The position numbers and the translations under genes are program-made. A DNA stretch of 64,000 nt from AP-15 sp963712825 (lineage in GTDB: Bacteria; Pseudomonadota; Alphaproteobacteria; ATCC43930; CGMCC-115725), in contig CAVQJP010000016.1 of NCBI GenBank assembly GCA_963712825.1, forward strand, positions 806,001 to 870,000. The letters are read 5' to 3'. Below the pieces are notes generated by a model. It did not search any database. It was not told the origin of the DNA and worked only from the letters and a program-made list of their open reading frames with translations. Shown here one piece after another: positions 53,689-63,437 of the stretch. Position 1 is the first letter of the stretch, and every line of letters starts with the position of its first letter.

Positions 53689-54933
53689 GTGATCTTCAAC
53701 ACCTTTGAGCGGATGGTCGCGTTCCGCTATCTGCGGGCGCGGCGGCAGGAGGGCTTCGTCTCGGTCATCGCGATCTTTTCGCTGCTCGGGATAGCGCTCG
53801 GCGTCGCCACCCTGATCATCGTGATGTCGGTGATGAACGGCTTCCGCGCCGACCTTATGGGCCGCATCCTCGGCTTGAACGGCGATCTCGGCGTCTATGC
53901 CGCCTCCGGGCCGCTCGGAGACTACGAGACCGCGGCAAAAAAAGTCGAGCGTATTCCCGGCGTCGCCGCCGCGATCCCGATCGTCGAGGGCCAGGTCATG
54001 GCGACGACCGACCGGGGTGCCGCGGGCGCGCTGGTGCACGGCATCCGGCCCGAGGACCTGAAAGCGCTGCGCCTCGTCTCGGGGCATGTCCTCGCCGGCT
54101 CGCTCGCCGATTTCAGCGACGACGGCATCGCAATCGGCTATCGCCTGGCGCAGAGCCTCGGGGTCGGGGTCGGAGGCCGGGTCACGGTAATCTCGCCGCA
54201 GGGAACCGCCACCGCCTTCGGCACGATGCCGCGGCTGAAGACCTACCACGTCGCGGCGCTGTTCGACGTCGGCATGTACGAGTACGACAACAGCTTCATC
54301 TACGCCCCGCTCGCCGCCGCCCAGCTGTTTTTCCGGCTGCCCGATGCGGTAACCGACCTGCAGGTTTTTGTCGCCGATCCGGACCGGGTGCGCGACCAGG
54401 CCGGCGCGATCGACGCCGCCTTTAACGGCCGCGTGCGCATCGTCGACTGGCAGCAGGCCAATTCGAGCCTGTTCAACGCCGTCGAGATCGAGCGCAACGT
54501 GATGTTTCTGATCCTGACGTTGATCATTGTCGTTGCCGCCTTCAACATCATTTCGAGCATGATCATGATGGTGAAGGACAAGGGCCGCGACATCGCGATC
54601 CTGCGCACGATGGGCGCCTCGCGCGGCATGATCCTGCGCATCTTCATGCTGTCGGGCGCCAGCATCGGCGTCGTCGGCACCTTGGCGGGTCTGGCGCTTG
54701 GGGTCGCCTTTACCCGCAACATCGAGGCGATCCGCGAGTTTGTTCAAAACGTCGTCGGCGTGAATTTGTTCTCGGCCGAGATCTATTTCTTCACCCGCAT
54801 CCCCGCGCGGATCGACACAAGCGAAGTCGCGACGGTCGTGGTCATGGCGCTGGTCTTGTCGTTTCTCGCCACTCTCTACCCATCCTGGCGCGCGGCACGA
54901 CTCGATCCGGTCGAGGCGTTGCGCTACGAGTGA
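53689..54933 (+). CDS. lolC: Lipoprotein-releasing ABC transporter permease LolC/E
   Basis: The 414-residue permease has four membrane helices: SVIAIFSLLGIALGVATLII near the start and VMFLILTLIIVVAAFNIISS, SGASIGVVGTLAGLALGVAF and VVMALVLSFLATLYPSW in the second half, around a large periplasmic domain. It extracts lipoproteins to LolA with LolD. The start is GTG at 53689. Its stop overlaps the lolD ATG by one base (TGATG). Confidence 0.93.
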   Translation: MIFNTFERMVAFRYLRARRQEGFVSVIAIFSLLGIALGVATLIIVMSVMNGFRADLMGRILGLNGDLGVYAASGPLGDYETAAKKVERIPGVAAAIPIVEGQVMATTDRGAAGALVHGIRPEDLKALRLVSGHVLAGSLADFSDDGIAIGYRLAQSLGVGVGGRVTVISPQGTATAFGTMPRLKTYHVAALFDVGMYEYDNSFIYAPLAAAQLFFRLPDAVTDLQVFVADPDRVRDQAGAIDAAFNGRVRIVDWQQANSSLFNAVEIERNVMFLILTLIIVVAAFNIISSMIMMVKDKGRDIAILRTMGASRGMILRIFMLSGASIGVVGTLAGLALGVAFTRNIEAIREFVQNVVGVNLFSAEIYFFTRIPARIDTSEVATVVVMALVLSFLATLYPSWRAARLDPVEALRYE

Positions 54934-55781
54934 TGGTCGCCTTCGAAAAAGACCCTTCGCCTAAAACTCCCTCTCCCCCCGCTGGGGGGAGAGGGCAGGG
55001 TGAGGGGGGCAGCGCTGCAGCCGACCGCGTAAATCACCCCCTCACCCCGACCCTCTCCCCCAAGGGGGCGAGGGGGAAAGCCGACGGAGGCTCCGGCGAG
55101 ATCGCGCCGGCGTTGGAGCTGCGCGGGGTGCGCCGCGTCTTCAAGAGCGGCGGCGCCGAGATCGTGGTGCTCGATGGCATCGGCCTCGCCTTGCAGCCGG
55201 GCGAAATCGTGGCGCTGGTCGGACCGTCGGGCGCCGGCAAGTCGACCTTGTTACACCTCGCCGGGCTGCTCGAACGCCCGGACGGGGGCGCGGTCGTAAT
55301 CGGCGGCGAGGATTGCGGCGGCCTCTCGGACGAGCGCCGCACCCTGCTGCGCCGTAGCGAATTGGGCTTTGTCTACCAGTTCCACCATCTGCTCCCGGAG
55401 TTTTCGGCGCTCGAAAACGTCATGCTGCCGCAGATGATCGCGGGCGTGGGCCGGGCGCGGGCGCGCGAGAAGGCGACCGCGTTGCTGGCCGGGGTCGGTC
55501 TCGCGTCCAGAGCGGGGCATCGGCCGGCGCGGCTCTCGGGGGGCGAGCAGCAGCGCGTCGCGATCGTCCGCGCGCTCGCCAACGACCCGAAGCTTTTGCT
55601 CGGCGACGAGCCGACCGGCAATCTCGATCACGCCACCGGCGACGGGGTCATGAGCACGCTCGTCGAGCTTGTCCGCCGCACCGGGCTTGCGGCGCTGGTC
55701 GCCACCCACAACCTCGACCTCGCCCGCCGCCTCGACCGCATCGTCGCCCTCGAAGACGGGAAGCTGCGGCAGCTCGACTGA
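54933..55781 (+). CDS. lolD: Lipoprotein-releasing ABC transporter ATPase LolD with repeat-derived extension
   Basis: The 282-residue protein has the Lol ATPase body from about residue 57: LELRGVRRVFKSGGAEIVVL, Walker A VGPSGAGKSTLLHLAGLLER, Q-loop FVYQFHHLLPEFSALENV, signature RLSGGEQQRVAIVRALAND and Walker B LLLGDEPTGNLD. The first 56 residues (TPSPPAGGRGQGEG, HPLTPTLSPKGARG) are encoded by two inverted copies of a dispersed repeat and leave the frame open. ATG at 54933 overlaps the lolC stop by one base. Confidence 0.9.
   Translation: MVAFEKDPSPKTPSPPAGGRGQGEGGSAAADRVNHPLTPTLSPKGARGKADGGSGEIAPALELRGVRRVFKSGGAEIVVLDGIGLALQPGEIVALVGPSGAGKSTLLHLAGLLERPDGGAVVIGGEDCGGLSDERRTLLRRSELGFVYQFHHLLPEFSALENVMLPQMIAGVGRARAREKATALLAGVGLASRAGHRPARLSGGEQQRVAIVRALANDPKLLLGDEPTGNLDHATGDGVMSTLVELVRRTGLAALVATHNLDLARRLDRIVALEDGKLRQLD
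54967..55077. repeat. Two inverted repeat copies inside the lolD 5' coding region
   Basis: Copy one is at about 54967-55009 (CCCTCTCCCCCCGCTGGGGG then GAGAGGGCAGGGTGAGGGG). Copy two, inverted, is at about 55036-55077 (CCCCTCACCCCGACCCTCTC then CCCCAAGGGGGCGAGGGGG). They relate to 26514-26555. Both are within codons and keep frame. Confidence 0.75.
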
Positions 55782-56055
55782 CAATCGCCCATCCGCCGCC
55801 TTCATCTGCGTCAACCAGCCTCGGTATGCGCGATTCGGCAAACGATGGGCCTCTCTAATGCCATGTTTTCATTATTCTATTTCCGCCATTTAAAGCCGAG
55901 GGCGGGATGTCTGGATCGTGCCGTTGCTACCGAGCCATCGGTCGGGCAGCAGGGCCATGGCGCCAAGGCATTGCGATCAAGCTGGAAAACGCCGAGAAGC
56001 GCGTCGGGTTGGGAGCGGCGGTGAATTCGCCGCGCCGGGATGCAATAATGCCGTG

Positions 56056-59000
56056 ATGGCCCTCCTAGCCGATTTTGTCCATCTGCGCGTCCACACCGCG
56101 TATTCGCTGTCGTCAGGGGCGATCACGGTCAAGGACCTTGCCCTGCGCTGCAAGGGCGAGCGGATGCCGGCGGTAGCGATCACCGACAGCGGCAATATGT
56201 TTGGCGCGCTCGAATTCGCTACAGCCTGCGCCGCCGCCGGAGTGCAGCCGATCATCGGTTGCGAGGTGGCGCTGGCTGCGCGTGAGGAGGGCTGCCGCGG
56301 CACCGGCGCGCTGGCGCGGCCGAACGCCGAACCCGACAGGCTGGTGCTGCTGGTGCAGAACGAGACCGGCTACCGCAATCTTTTGGCGCTGGTCAGCCGC
56401 TCCTTTCTCGACGGCGACGGCGCCGCCGCGCCGGCGGTGAGCCTTGCCGAGATCGCCGCGGCCAGTGACGGGCTGATCTGCCTCGCCGGCGGTGCCAAGG
56501 GACCGGTCGGCCGGCTGCTTGCCGATGGGCAAGACGAAGCTGCCGAAGCTGTTCTCGCCCGACTGAAGACGGTGTTTGCCGGCCGGCTCTATATCGAGCT
56601 GATGCGCCACGGCGGCTCCGAGGACGCACGCAGCGAGCCCGGCCTGATCGACCTCGCCTATCGCCACGATGTGCCGCTCGTCGCCACCAACGACGCCTAT
56701 TTTCCCGACTGCGATTTCTATGACGCGCACGACGCCCTCTTATGCATCGCGCAGGGCAAGGCGGTCGCCGACAACGACCGCAAGCGGCTCACGCCATATC
56801 ATTATTTCCGGCCGGCAGCCGAGATGCGCGAGGTCTTCGCCGACCTGCCCGAGGCCTGCGACAACACGCTCGTCGTCGCGCGGCGCTGCGCGTTTGTTCC
56901 GCAACCGCGCCAGCCGATCCTGCCGGCCTTCCCGATCGCCGAAGGCGACAGCGAGGAGGCCGCGTTGCGCCGCGCGGCACTGGCCGGTCTCGACGCCCGG
57001 CTGGCAAAGCTCGGGCATGGCGCCGCAGAAGTCCGGCCCTATCGCGAGCGGCTCGAATTCGAGCTCGGCGTAATCATCCAGATGGGGTTTGCCGGCTATT
57101 TCCTGATCGTCGCCGACTTTATCCAATGGGCGAAGCGCGAGGGCATACCGGTCGGGCCGGGGCGCGGCTCGGGCGCCGGCTCGGTCGTCGCCTGGGCGCT
57201 GACGATCACCGATCTCGACCCGCTGCGCTTTGGCCTGCTGTTCGAGCGGTTCCTCAACCCCGAGCGCGTGTCGATGCCCGATTTCGACATCGACTTCTGC
57301 CAGGACCGGCGCGACGAGGTGATCCGCTACGTCCAGCATAAATACGGCCGCGACCGCGTGGCCCAGATCATCACCTTTGGCAAATTGCAGGCGCGCGCGG
57401 TGCTGCGCGATGTCGGCCGGGTGCTGGCAATGCCGTACGGGCAGGTCGACAAGCTGTGCAAGCTCGTGCCGAACAACCCGGCGCACCCGGTCACGCTGGA
57501 GAAGGCGATCGCCGGCGAGCCCGCCCTGCAGCAGGCCCGCGACGGCGACGAGGCGGTGGCACGGCTGATCGAGATCGCGCTGAAGCTCGAGGGGCTCTAC
57601 CGCCATGCCTCGACCCATGCCGCCGGCGTGGTGATCGGCGACCGGCCGTTGACCGAATTGGTGCCCTTGTACCGCGACCCGCGCTCCGAAATGCCGGCGA
57701 CCCAGTTCAACATGAAATGGGTCGAGCTCGCGGGCTTGGTCAAATTCGACTTTCTTGGGCTGAAGACCCTCGATGTGCTGCACCACGCGGTCGCGCTGCT
57801 CCGCGCCCGCGGCGTCGCAATCGATCTTGCAAATTTACCGCTGGACGACGCCAAAACCTATGAGCTGATCTCGCGCGGCGACACGACCGGCGTGTTCCAG
57901 CTCGAAAGTGCGGGCATGCGCGACAGTCTGCGCAAGCTAAAGCCGAACCGTTTCGAGGACATCGTCGCGATGAATGCGCTCTACCGGCCGGGGCCGATGG
58001 AAAGCATTCCAAAGTATATAAAATGCAAGAACGGCGAGGAGCGGGTTTGCTACCCGCATCCGCTGTTGGAGCCGATCCTAAAAGATACCTTCGGCGTCTT
58101 CACCTACCAGGAGCAGGTGATGCAGGCCGCGCAGCTCATGGCCGGCTACAGCCTCGGCAGCGCCGACCTGCTGCGCCGGGCGATGGGCAAGAAGAACGCG
58201 ACCGAAATGGCGGCGCAGCGTGGGAATTTCGTCGCCGGCGCGTCGCAAAACGGCATCGGCGACGAGCAGGCGAACCTGGTCTTCGACCTGATGGAGAAAT
58301 TCTCCGGCTACGGCTTCAACAAATCGCATTCGGCGCCGTATGCGTTGATCGCCTATCAGACCGCCTACCTGAAGGCCAATTACCCGGTCGAGTTCCTCGC
58401 CGCGTCGATGACTCTCGACATGGGAAACACCGACAAGCTCAACCAGTTTCGCCAGGAGGCCGTGCGGCTCGGCATCCGCCTGCTGCCACCCGACGTCAAC
58501 CGCTCGCAGCCGACTTTTTCCGTCGAGGAAGATCCCAAGAGCGGGAAACCGGCGATCCGCTACGCGCTCGCCGCGGTCAAAGGGGTCGGCGCCCAGGCGA
58601 TGCAGGTCCTGGTCGGCGAGCGCGACCGGAACGGCCGGTACAAGGATCTCTTCGACCTGGCGCAACGGCTCGACGCCAAGACCTTCAACCGCGGGCAATT
58701 CGAGAGCCTGACGAAGGCCGGGGCTTTCGATGCGCTCGATCCCAACCGGGCGCAGACCTTCGCCGCCGCCGAATTGCTGCTGCGTCAGGCGAGCCGGGCT
58801 GCGAGCGAGCGGCAGGATGGCCAAGGCAACCTGTTCGGCCTCGGCCTCGCCGACCGTCCGGCATTGCCGCTGATCGACGACTGGCCGCCGGTCGAAAAAC
58901 TTCAGCATGAATTCGGCGCGATCGGCTTTTACCTGTCGAGCCACCCGCTCGACGCCTATGGCCGCAGCCTCGAACGCGCCGGCATCCTGCGCGCGGCGGA

Positions 59001-59511
59001 TTTGCCGAATGCGCTCGCCGCCAACGGCAACACCCGGTTCCGGCTCGCCGGCATCGTCGTCGGCCGCAAAGAACGGACGTCCGCACGCGGCAACCGCTTC
59101 GCCTTTGTCCAGATGTCGGACCCGAGCGGCATCTTCGAGGTGACCCTGTTCGCCGACATGCTGAGAGAGGCGCGCGCGCTGTTCGACGCAGGGCAGCCGC
59201 TCGTCGTCACCGTCGATGTGCGCAGCGAGGAGGACAGCCTGCGGCTCAGCGCGCAAAAGATCGAGCCGCTCGACGATGTCGTCGCCCACGCCGCAGCCGG
59301 GATGCGGGTGTTTCTGGGTGAGGAGCGGGCGCTCGCGCATCTGAAAAACCTGTTCGGGCGCGAGGGCGCCGGCCGCGGGCGGGTCTCGGTCGTGCTCGAT
59401 CTCGACGAGAGCGAAGTTGAAATCACGATCCCCGGCGGCTTCCGCGTCGACCCGCGCATGCGCGCCGCGGTCAAGTCACTGCCCGGCATCGTCGACGTCC
59501 ACGACATCTGA
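56056..59511 (+). CDS. dnaE: DNA polymerase III subunit alpha
   Basis: The 1151-residue replicative polymerase has the N-terminal PHP domain (FVHLRVHTAYSLSSGAITVK, AITDSGNMFGALEFA), the catalytic Asp409 and Asp411 in PDFDIDFCQDRRDEVIRYV, a third Asp in VKFDFLGLKTLDVL, a helix-hairpin-helix and a C-terminal OB fold. The ATG at 56056 starts MALLADFVHLRVHT, the family start; a longer open frame upstream is not protein-like. Length is normal. Confidence 0.97.
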   Translation: MALLADFVHLRVHTAYSLSSGAITVKDLALRCKGERMPAVAITDSGNMFGALEFATACAAAGVQPIIGCEVALAAREEGCRGTGALARPNAEPDRLVLLVQNETGYRNLLALVSRSFLDGDGAAAPAVSLAEIAAASDGLICLAGGAKGPVGRLLADGQDEAAEAVLARLKTVFAGRLYIELMRHGGSEDARSEPGLIDLAYRHDVPLVATNDAYFPDCDFYDAHDALLCIAQGKAVADNDRKRLTPYHYFRPAAEMREVFADLPEACDNTLVVARRCAFVPQPRQPILPAFPIAEGDSEEAALRRAALAGLDARLAKLGHGAAEVRPYRERLEFELGVIIQMGFAGYFLIVADFIQWAKREGIPVGPGRGSGAGSVVAWALTITDLDPLRFGLLFERFLNPERVSMPDFDIDFCQDRRDEVIRYVQHKYGRDRVAQIITFGKLQARAVLRDVGRVLAMPYGQVDKLCKLVPNNPAHPVTLEKAIAGEPALQQARDGDEAVARLIEIALKLEGLYRHASTHAAGVVIGDRPLTELVPLYRDPRSEMPATQFNMKWVELAGLVKFDFLGLKTLDVLHHAVALLRARGVAIDLANLPLDDAKTYELISRGDTTGVFQLESAGMRDSLRKLKPNRFEDIVAMNALYRPGPMESIPKYIKCKNGEERVCYPHPLLEPILKDTFGVFTYQEQVMQAAQLMAGYSLGSADLLRRAMGKKNATEMAAQRGNFVAGASQNGIGDEQANLVFDLMEKFSGYGFNKSHSAPYALIAYQTAYLKANYPVEFLAASMTLDMGNTDKLNQFRQEAVRLGIRLLPPDVNRSQPTFSVEEDPKSGKPAIRYALAAVKGVGAQAMQVLVGERDRNGRYKDLFDLAQRLDAKTFNRGQFESLTKAGAFDALDPNRAQTFAAAELLLRQASRAASERQDGQGNLFGLGLADRPALPLIDDWPPVEKLQHEFGAIGFYLSSHPLDAYGRSLERAGILRAADLPNALAANGNTRFRLAGIVVGRKERTSARGNRFAFVQMSDPSGIFEVTLFADMLREARALFDAGQPLVVTVDVRSEEDSLRLSAQKIEPLDDVVAHAAAGMRVFLGEERALAHLKNLFGREGAGRGRVSVVLDLDESEVEITIPGGFRVDPRMRAAVKSLPGIVDVHDI

Positions 59512-59630
59512 GATCGGGATTCTTTAAACCTTTATGAAATTGGAGAAGCTTTCGCCGACTTGCCCCTAAGCCTTGATTTCATACGGATTGCGCCCACGTC
59601 TGTGTTGGAGTCAGTTGCCCGGAGGAGGCC

Positions 59631-59909
59631 ATGGCAAAGTGGCATATGACGGAAATCGGAAAAAATCACCTTGAGTTCTCAACTGTCGTCCAGAACCAGG
59701 GCGGTCGGTTCTCTATCCCGGCAGTGATCTGCCGGGCAGCTAAGGCCGGTTGCGGCAGTTCTGTTGACCTCGAGGTCCGGAGCCGGAAGGGCTCCTGGAG
59801 GGGCACCGAGACCCTTCGTTCCGGGGAGGAGATCGTTGCCCGGATGACCTCTCCGCTCACGGCCATCACTCCTGCCGGCGGGCGCGTTAGGGTCCGGGTC
59901 AGATGGTAA
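59631..59909 (+). CDS. Small protein, first gene of a toxin-antitoxin operon
   Basis: The 92-residue protein starts MAKWHMTEIGKNHLEFSTVV and has QGGRFSIPAVICRAAKAGCG then SSVDLEVRSRKG, which recalls a SpoVT/AbrB-like DNA-binding fold, though not firmly. GGAGGAGG at 59621-59628 is a very strong binding site. Its end overlaps the DUF433 gene by seven bases. It may be a regulator of the pair behind it. Confidence 0.6.
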   Translation: MAKWHMTEIGKNHLEFSTVVQNQGGRFSIPAVICRAAKAGCGSSVDLEVRSRKGSWRGTETLRSGEEIVARMTSPLTAITPAGGRVRVRVRW

Positions 59910-60139
59910 CTACTACACCGTTTCCCACTATCACGATTGATCCGGCCGTTTGTACCGGAAAGCCATGTATCCGTGGATTAAGGTTCCCGGTCGCTCGGTT
60001 GCTCGGGCTGCTCGCGGCGGGCGAAACTCGTGAAGATGTTCTGGCAGCCTATCCCTACCTCGAACCGCAGGATATCGACGAGGCGCTGCGCTATGCCTCG
60101 TTCCTGGCGGAGGACGAGAGCATCGAACTGGCGCGGTGA
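59903..60139 (+). CDS. DUF433 antitoxin
   Basis: The 78-residue protein has the DUF433 pattern PAVCTGKPCIRGLRFPVARL and LAAGETREDVLAAYPYLEPQ, then DIDEALRYASFLAE. DUF433 proteins form winged-helix antitoxins for DUF5615 or VapC-type toxins. ATG at 59903 overlaps the gene before by seven bases; its stop overlaps the next start (GTGA). Confidence 0.85.
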   Translation: MVTTTPFPTITIDPAVCTGKPCIRGLRFPVARLLGLLAAGETREDVLAAYPYLEPQDIDEALRYASFLAEDESIELAR

Positions 60140-60534
60140 AATTTCTCGTCGACATGCCGCTCTCGCCTGCCTTGTCGCGATGGCTCCGCACCCAGGGCCA
60201 TGACGCGGTACACGCTGCTGAGCTAAACCTTGACCGTGCTCCCGATACGGAGATCCTGGCGCGGGCAACCGAAGAATCGAGGACAGTGCTTACCGCTGAC
60301 CTGGATTATCCTCGCTTGCTCGCGCTTGCCGCGGCAGTTCAGCCTAGTCTGATCTTATTTCGTGGCGGCAATTGGAGCGAAGCGGACGTGATCACTCGAT
60401 TGCACGAAGTTCTCCGAGACCTCGATGAGGACTATGTCGCTCACAGCATCATTGTCGTCGAGCGGAATCGGGTGCGCCGGCGAGGTTTGCCTATCCGGGC
60501 GCCCGGCCTTGTCAAAAAGCCCCCGGCGACGTAA
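60136..60534 (+). CDS. DUF5615 PIN-like toxin
   Basis: The 132-residue protein starts with KFLVDMPLSPALSRWLRTQG, bearing the first acidic PIN-like residue, then HAAELNLDRAPDTEILARAT and TVLTADLDYPRLLAL, the second acidic pair. DUF5615 proteins are VapC-like RNases. GTG at 60136 is overlapped with the antitoxin stop. The gene looks complete. Confidence 0.85.
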   Translation: MKFLVDMPLSPALSRWLRTQGHDAVHAAELNLDRAPDTEILARATEESRTVLTADLDYPRLLALAAAVQPSLILFRGGNWSEADVITRLHEVLRDLDEDYVAHSIIVVERNRVRRRGLPIRAPGLVKKPPAT

Positions 60535-60672
60535 GTAAACGTTGTTCGTAACCCTCACGCAGGGCTGTGGCCCCAGGCGCACGCGCGCAGGGCGGCCGCT
60601 CCGGTGTCGCCGGCTCTTCGCCAAAAGGGCAGCGATTTCTCCTGCGGCGGTTCAACCGGAAAAGGAATCGTC

Positions 60673-61509
60673 ATGCTTCCAACCTACACCTTGCGCCAGC
60701 TGCTCGAAGCCGGCGTCCATTTCGGCCATCACACGCGGCGCTGGAACCCGAAGATGTCGCCTTACATCTTTGGCGCGCGCAACGGCATCCACATCATCGA
60801 CCTCGAGCAGACGGCACCGATGCTGCACCAGGGGTTGCAGGCGATCCGCGACGCGGTCGCCGGCGGCGGCCGGGTGCTGCTGGTCGGCACCAAGCGCCAA
60901 GCGCAGGAGCCGATCGCCGAGGCGGCCAAACGCTGCGGCCAATATTACGTCAACTACCGCTGGCTCGGCGGCATGCTGACCAACTTCAAGACGATCTCGC
61001 AGTCGATCCGCCGGCTGCGCGAATTGGACGAGCGCATCACTACCGAGCAGAGCGGGTTGACCAAGCGCGAGCTGTTGGAGCTGACCCGGGCCCGCGACAA
61101 GCTCGAGCGCGCGCTCGGCGGGATCAAGGAGATGGGCGGGCTGCCCGACATCCTGTTCGTCATCGACACCAACAAGGAAGCAATCGCCGTCGCCGAAGCC
61201 AACACGCTGCGCATCCCGGTCGTCGCGATTCTCGATTCGAATTCCTCGCCCGACGGCATCGCCTATCCGATCCCCGGCAATGACGACGCGATGCGGGCGA
61301 TCCATCTTTATTGCGATCTGGTGTCGAGCACGGTGCTTGACGGCTTGCAAGCTGAGCTTGCGGCCTCTGGTGTCGATATCGGCGCCCGTGCCGAGGTCGC
61401 GGTCGACGACCTGCCGGACGAGACTGCTGGCGAGCTCGCGGCCGAGCCGGTCGGCGATGACGCCGTCCTACCGGCGGCAGAGAGCGAACCGGTTGCGGCC
61501 CAGGCCTAA
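60673..61509 (+). CDS. rpsB: 30S ribosomal protein S2
   Basis: The 278-residue protein starts MLPTYTLRQLLEAGVHFGHH and has the S2 motifs MSPYIFGARNGIHIIDLEQT and RWLGGMLTNFKTISQSIRRL. The C-terminal tail is acidic and extended, as in alphaproteobacteria. AAAGGA lies just before the ATG at 60673. It leads the rpsB-tsf-pyrH-frr operon. Confidence 0.96.
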   Translation: MLPTYTLRQLLEAGVHFGHHTRRWNPKMSPYIFGARNGIHIIDLEQTAPMLHQGLQAIRDAVAGGGRVLLVGTKRQAQEPIAEAAKRCGQYYVNYRWLGGMLTNFKTISQSIRRLRELDERITTEQSGLTKRELLELTRARDKLERALGGIKEMGGLPDILFVIDTNKEAIAVAEANTLRIPVVAILDSNSSPDGIAYPIPGNDDAMRAIHLYCDLVSSTVLDGLQAELAASGVDIGARAEVAVDDLPDETAGELAAEPVGDDAVLPAAESEPVAAQA

Positions 61510-61603
61510 GCCAAGCCCCGAGCCCGCGAAGGACGGTGAATTGAGCGGCTGCTCCGGCTGCAGAATTGGCGACGGAGCGGCGACAGAAAAGAGGAAAGAG
61601 ACG

Positions 61604-62536
61604 ATGGCCGAGGTGACCGCGGCGCTGGTCAAGGAGCTGCGCGACAAGACCGGCGCGGGCATGATGGATTGCAAGCGAGCGCTCGGCGACAGCAATGGCG
61701 ACATCGAAGCCGCTGTCGATTGGCTGCGCAAAAAGGGGCTGTCCGCCGCCGCCAAAAAGGCCGGGCGGGTGGCCGCCGAAGGGCTGATCGGGGTGGCGAC
61801 GCGCGGCATCGCCGGCGCCCTCGTCGAAGTCAATTCCGAGACCGATTTTGTCGCCCGCAACGAGGCGTTTCAAAATTTTGTCCGCGCCGTCGCCGAGCTG
61901 GCGGTGACCGGGGACGGCGTTCTCGAAAGGCTGGTCGCCACCCGGTATCCGGGCACCGGGCGCGCCGTCGAGGAAGAGCTGACCCATTTGATCGCGACAA
62001 TCGGCGAGAATCTGGTGTTGCGCCGGTCGACCCGGCTCGCGGTCAAAGAAGGCGGCGTGTTTTCCTACATGCACAATGCGCTGGGTCCGGGCCTTGGCAA
62101 GATCGGCGTGATCGTGGCGCTCGAATCGACGGCGCCGGCGAGCGCCCTTTCCGACCTTGGGCGACAGCTGGCGATGCACGTCGCCGCCGCCAGCCCGCTC
62201 TATCTCGACATCGCCTCGGTGCCGACCGAGGCGCTCGAGCGCGAGCGCAGCGTGTTGCGCGAGCAGGCCGGGGCCAGCGGCAAGTCAGGCAACATCGTCG
62301 AGCGCATGGTCGAGGGCCGCTTGCGCAAATTCTACGAAGAGGTTGTGCTGCTCGAGCAGGTCTTTGTCGTCGACCAGGAGACGCGCATCGCCAAGGTCGT
62401 CGAAAACGCCGCCATGGCCGCAGGTGCTGCCATAGCCATTACCGGCTTTGCGCGCTTTGCGCTCGGCGAAGGCATCGAGCGCAACCGCACCGATTTCGTC
62501 GCCGAAGTGGCGGCGGCGGCCCAGACCACGCATTAG
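61604..62536 (+). CDS. tsf: Translation elongation factor Ts
   Basis: The 310-residue EF-Ts has the UBA start AALVKELRDKTGAGMMDCKR and the EF-Tu-binding TDFVARN in VNSETDFVARNEAFQNFV. It exchanges GDP on EF-Tu. GAGGAAAGAG lies before the ATG at 61604. The gap to rpsB is 94 bases. Confidence 0.96.
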   Translation: MAEVTAALVKELRDKTGAGMMDCKRALGDSNGDIEAAVDWLRKKGLSAAAKKAGRVAAEGLIGVATRGIAGALVEVNSETDFVARNEAFQNFVRAVAELAVTGDGVLERLVATRYPGTGRAVEEELTHLIATIGENLVLRRSTRLAVKEGGVFSYMHNALGPGLGKIGVIVALESTAPASALSDLGRQLAMHVAAASPLYLDIASVPTEALERERSVLREQAGASGKSGNIVERMVEGRLRKFYEEVVLLEQVFVVDQETRIAKVVENAAMAAGAAIAITGFARFALGEGIERNRTDFVAEVAAAAQTTH

Positions 62537-62689
62537 CGTCACCCGGCGGGCAGCGGCTCGCGCCGGCCCTCGCAGCCGCCCGCGACGCCGCCCGGCGAAC
62601 AAAGCGCGGGATGCGACAGCGCGGCCGATTTGGTGTAAGACCGTGACGCGCGCAGGTTCGGCGCGCGACAGCGGGTGGGCGCGAGCCGG

Positions 62690-63415
62690 ATGGCTGCCGA
62701 TCTCAGGTATCGCCGCGTTCTGCTGAAGCTCTCGGGCGAGGCGCTGATGGGTTCGCGCGAGGGCGGTCTCGACCCCGAATTTGTCGCCCATCTTGCCGAC
62801 GAGATTCGATCGGTGCACGCGCTCGGCGTCGAAATCTGTCTGGTGATCGGCGGCGGCAATATCTTTCGCGGCGTCTCTGGGGCCGCCGCCGGGATGGAGC
62901 GGTCGTCGGCCGACTACATGGGCATGCTGGCGACGGTGATAAATTCGCTCGCGATGCAGAACGCGCTCGAGCAGCGCGGGGTGCCGACGCGGGTCCAGTC
63001 GGCGATCTCGATGCAGGCGGTGTGCGAGCCCTACATCCGCCGCCGGGCATTGCGCCACCTCGAAAAAAAGCGGGTGGTGATCTTCGCCGCCGGCACCGGC
63101 AACCCGTTTTTTACGACCGACACCGCGGCCGCGTTGCGCGCCTCGGAGATGGGCTGCGACGCGCTGTTGAAGGCCACCAAAGTCGACGGGGTTTACGACG
63201 CCGACCCGATCCGCGTGCCCGACGCCGCCCGGTTCGACCGGCTCGATTATCGCGAGGTGCTGGCGCGCGACCTGCGCGTCATGGACGCTTCGGCAATCGC
63301 ATTGGCCCGCGAAAACAATATCCCGATCCTGGTGTTCTCGATTTTCGAGGGCGGCGGGTTCGCGCGGGTGGTGCGCGGCGACGGGCGCTATACGATCATC
63401 GACGCAGAAGGCTAG
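62690..63415 (+). CDS. pyrH: UMP kinase
   Basis: The 241-residue amino-acid-kinase-fold enzyme makes UDP from UMP. Motifs are RVLLKLSGEALMG, LVIGGGNIFRGVSGAAAGME and FAAGTGNPFFTTDTAAALRA. ATG at 62690 is the family-typical start (MAADLRYRRVLLKLSGEAL); an upstream GTG at 62675 is possible. It is 153 bases from tsf. Confidence 0.96.
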   Translation: MAADLRYRRVLLKLSGEALMGSREGGLDPEFVAHLADEIRSVHALGVEICLVIGGGNIFRGVSGAAAGMERSSADYMGMLATVINSLAMQNALEQRGVPTRVQSAISMQAVCEPYIRRRALRHLEKKRVVIFAAGTGNPFFTTDTAAALRASEMGCDALLKATKVDGVYDADPIRVPDAARFDRLDYREVLARDLRVMDASAIALARENNIPILVFSIFEGGGFARVVRGDGRYTIIDAEG

Positions 63416-63437
63416 TCAGCGACGGGAGTACGCCATC

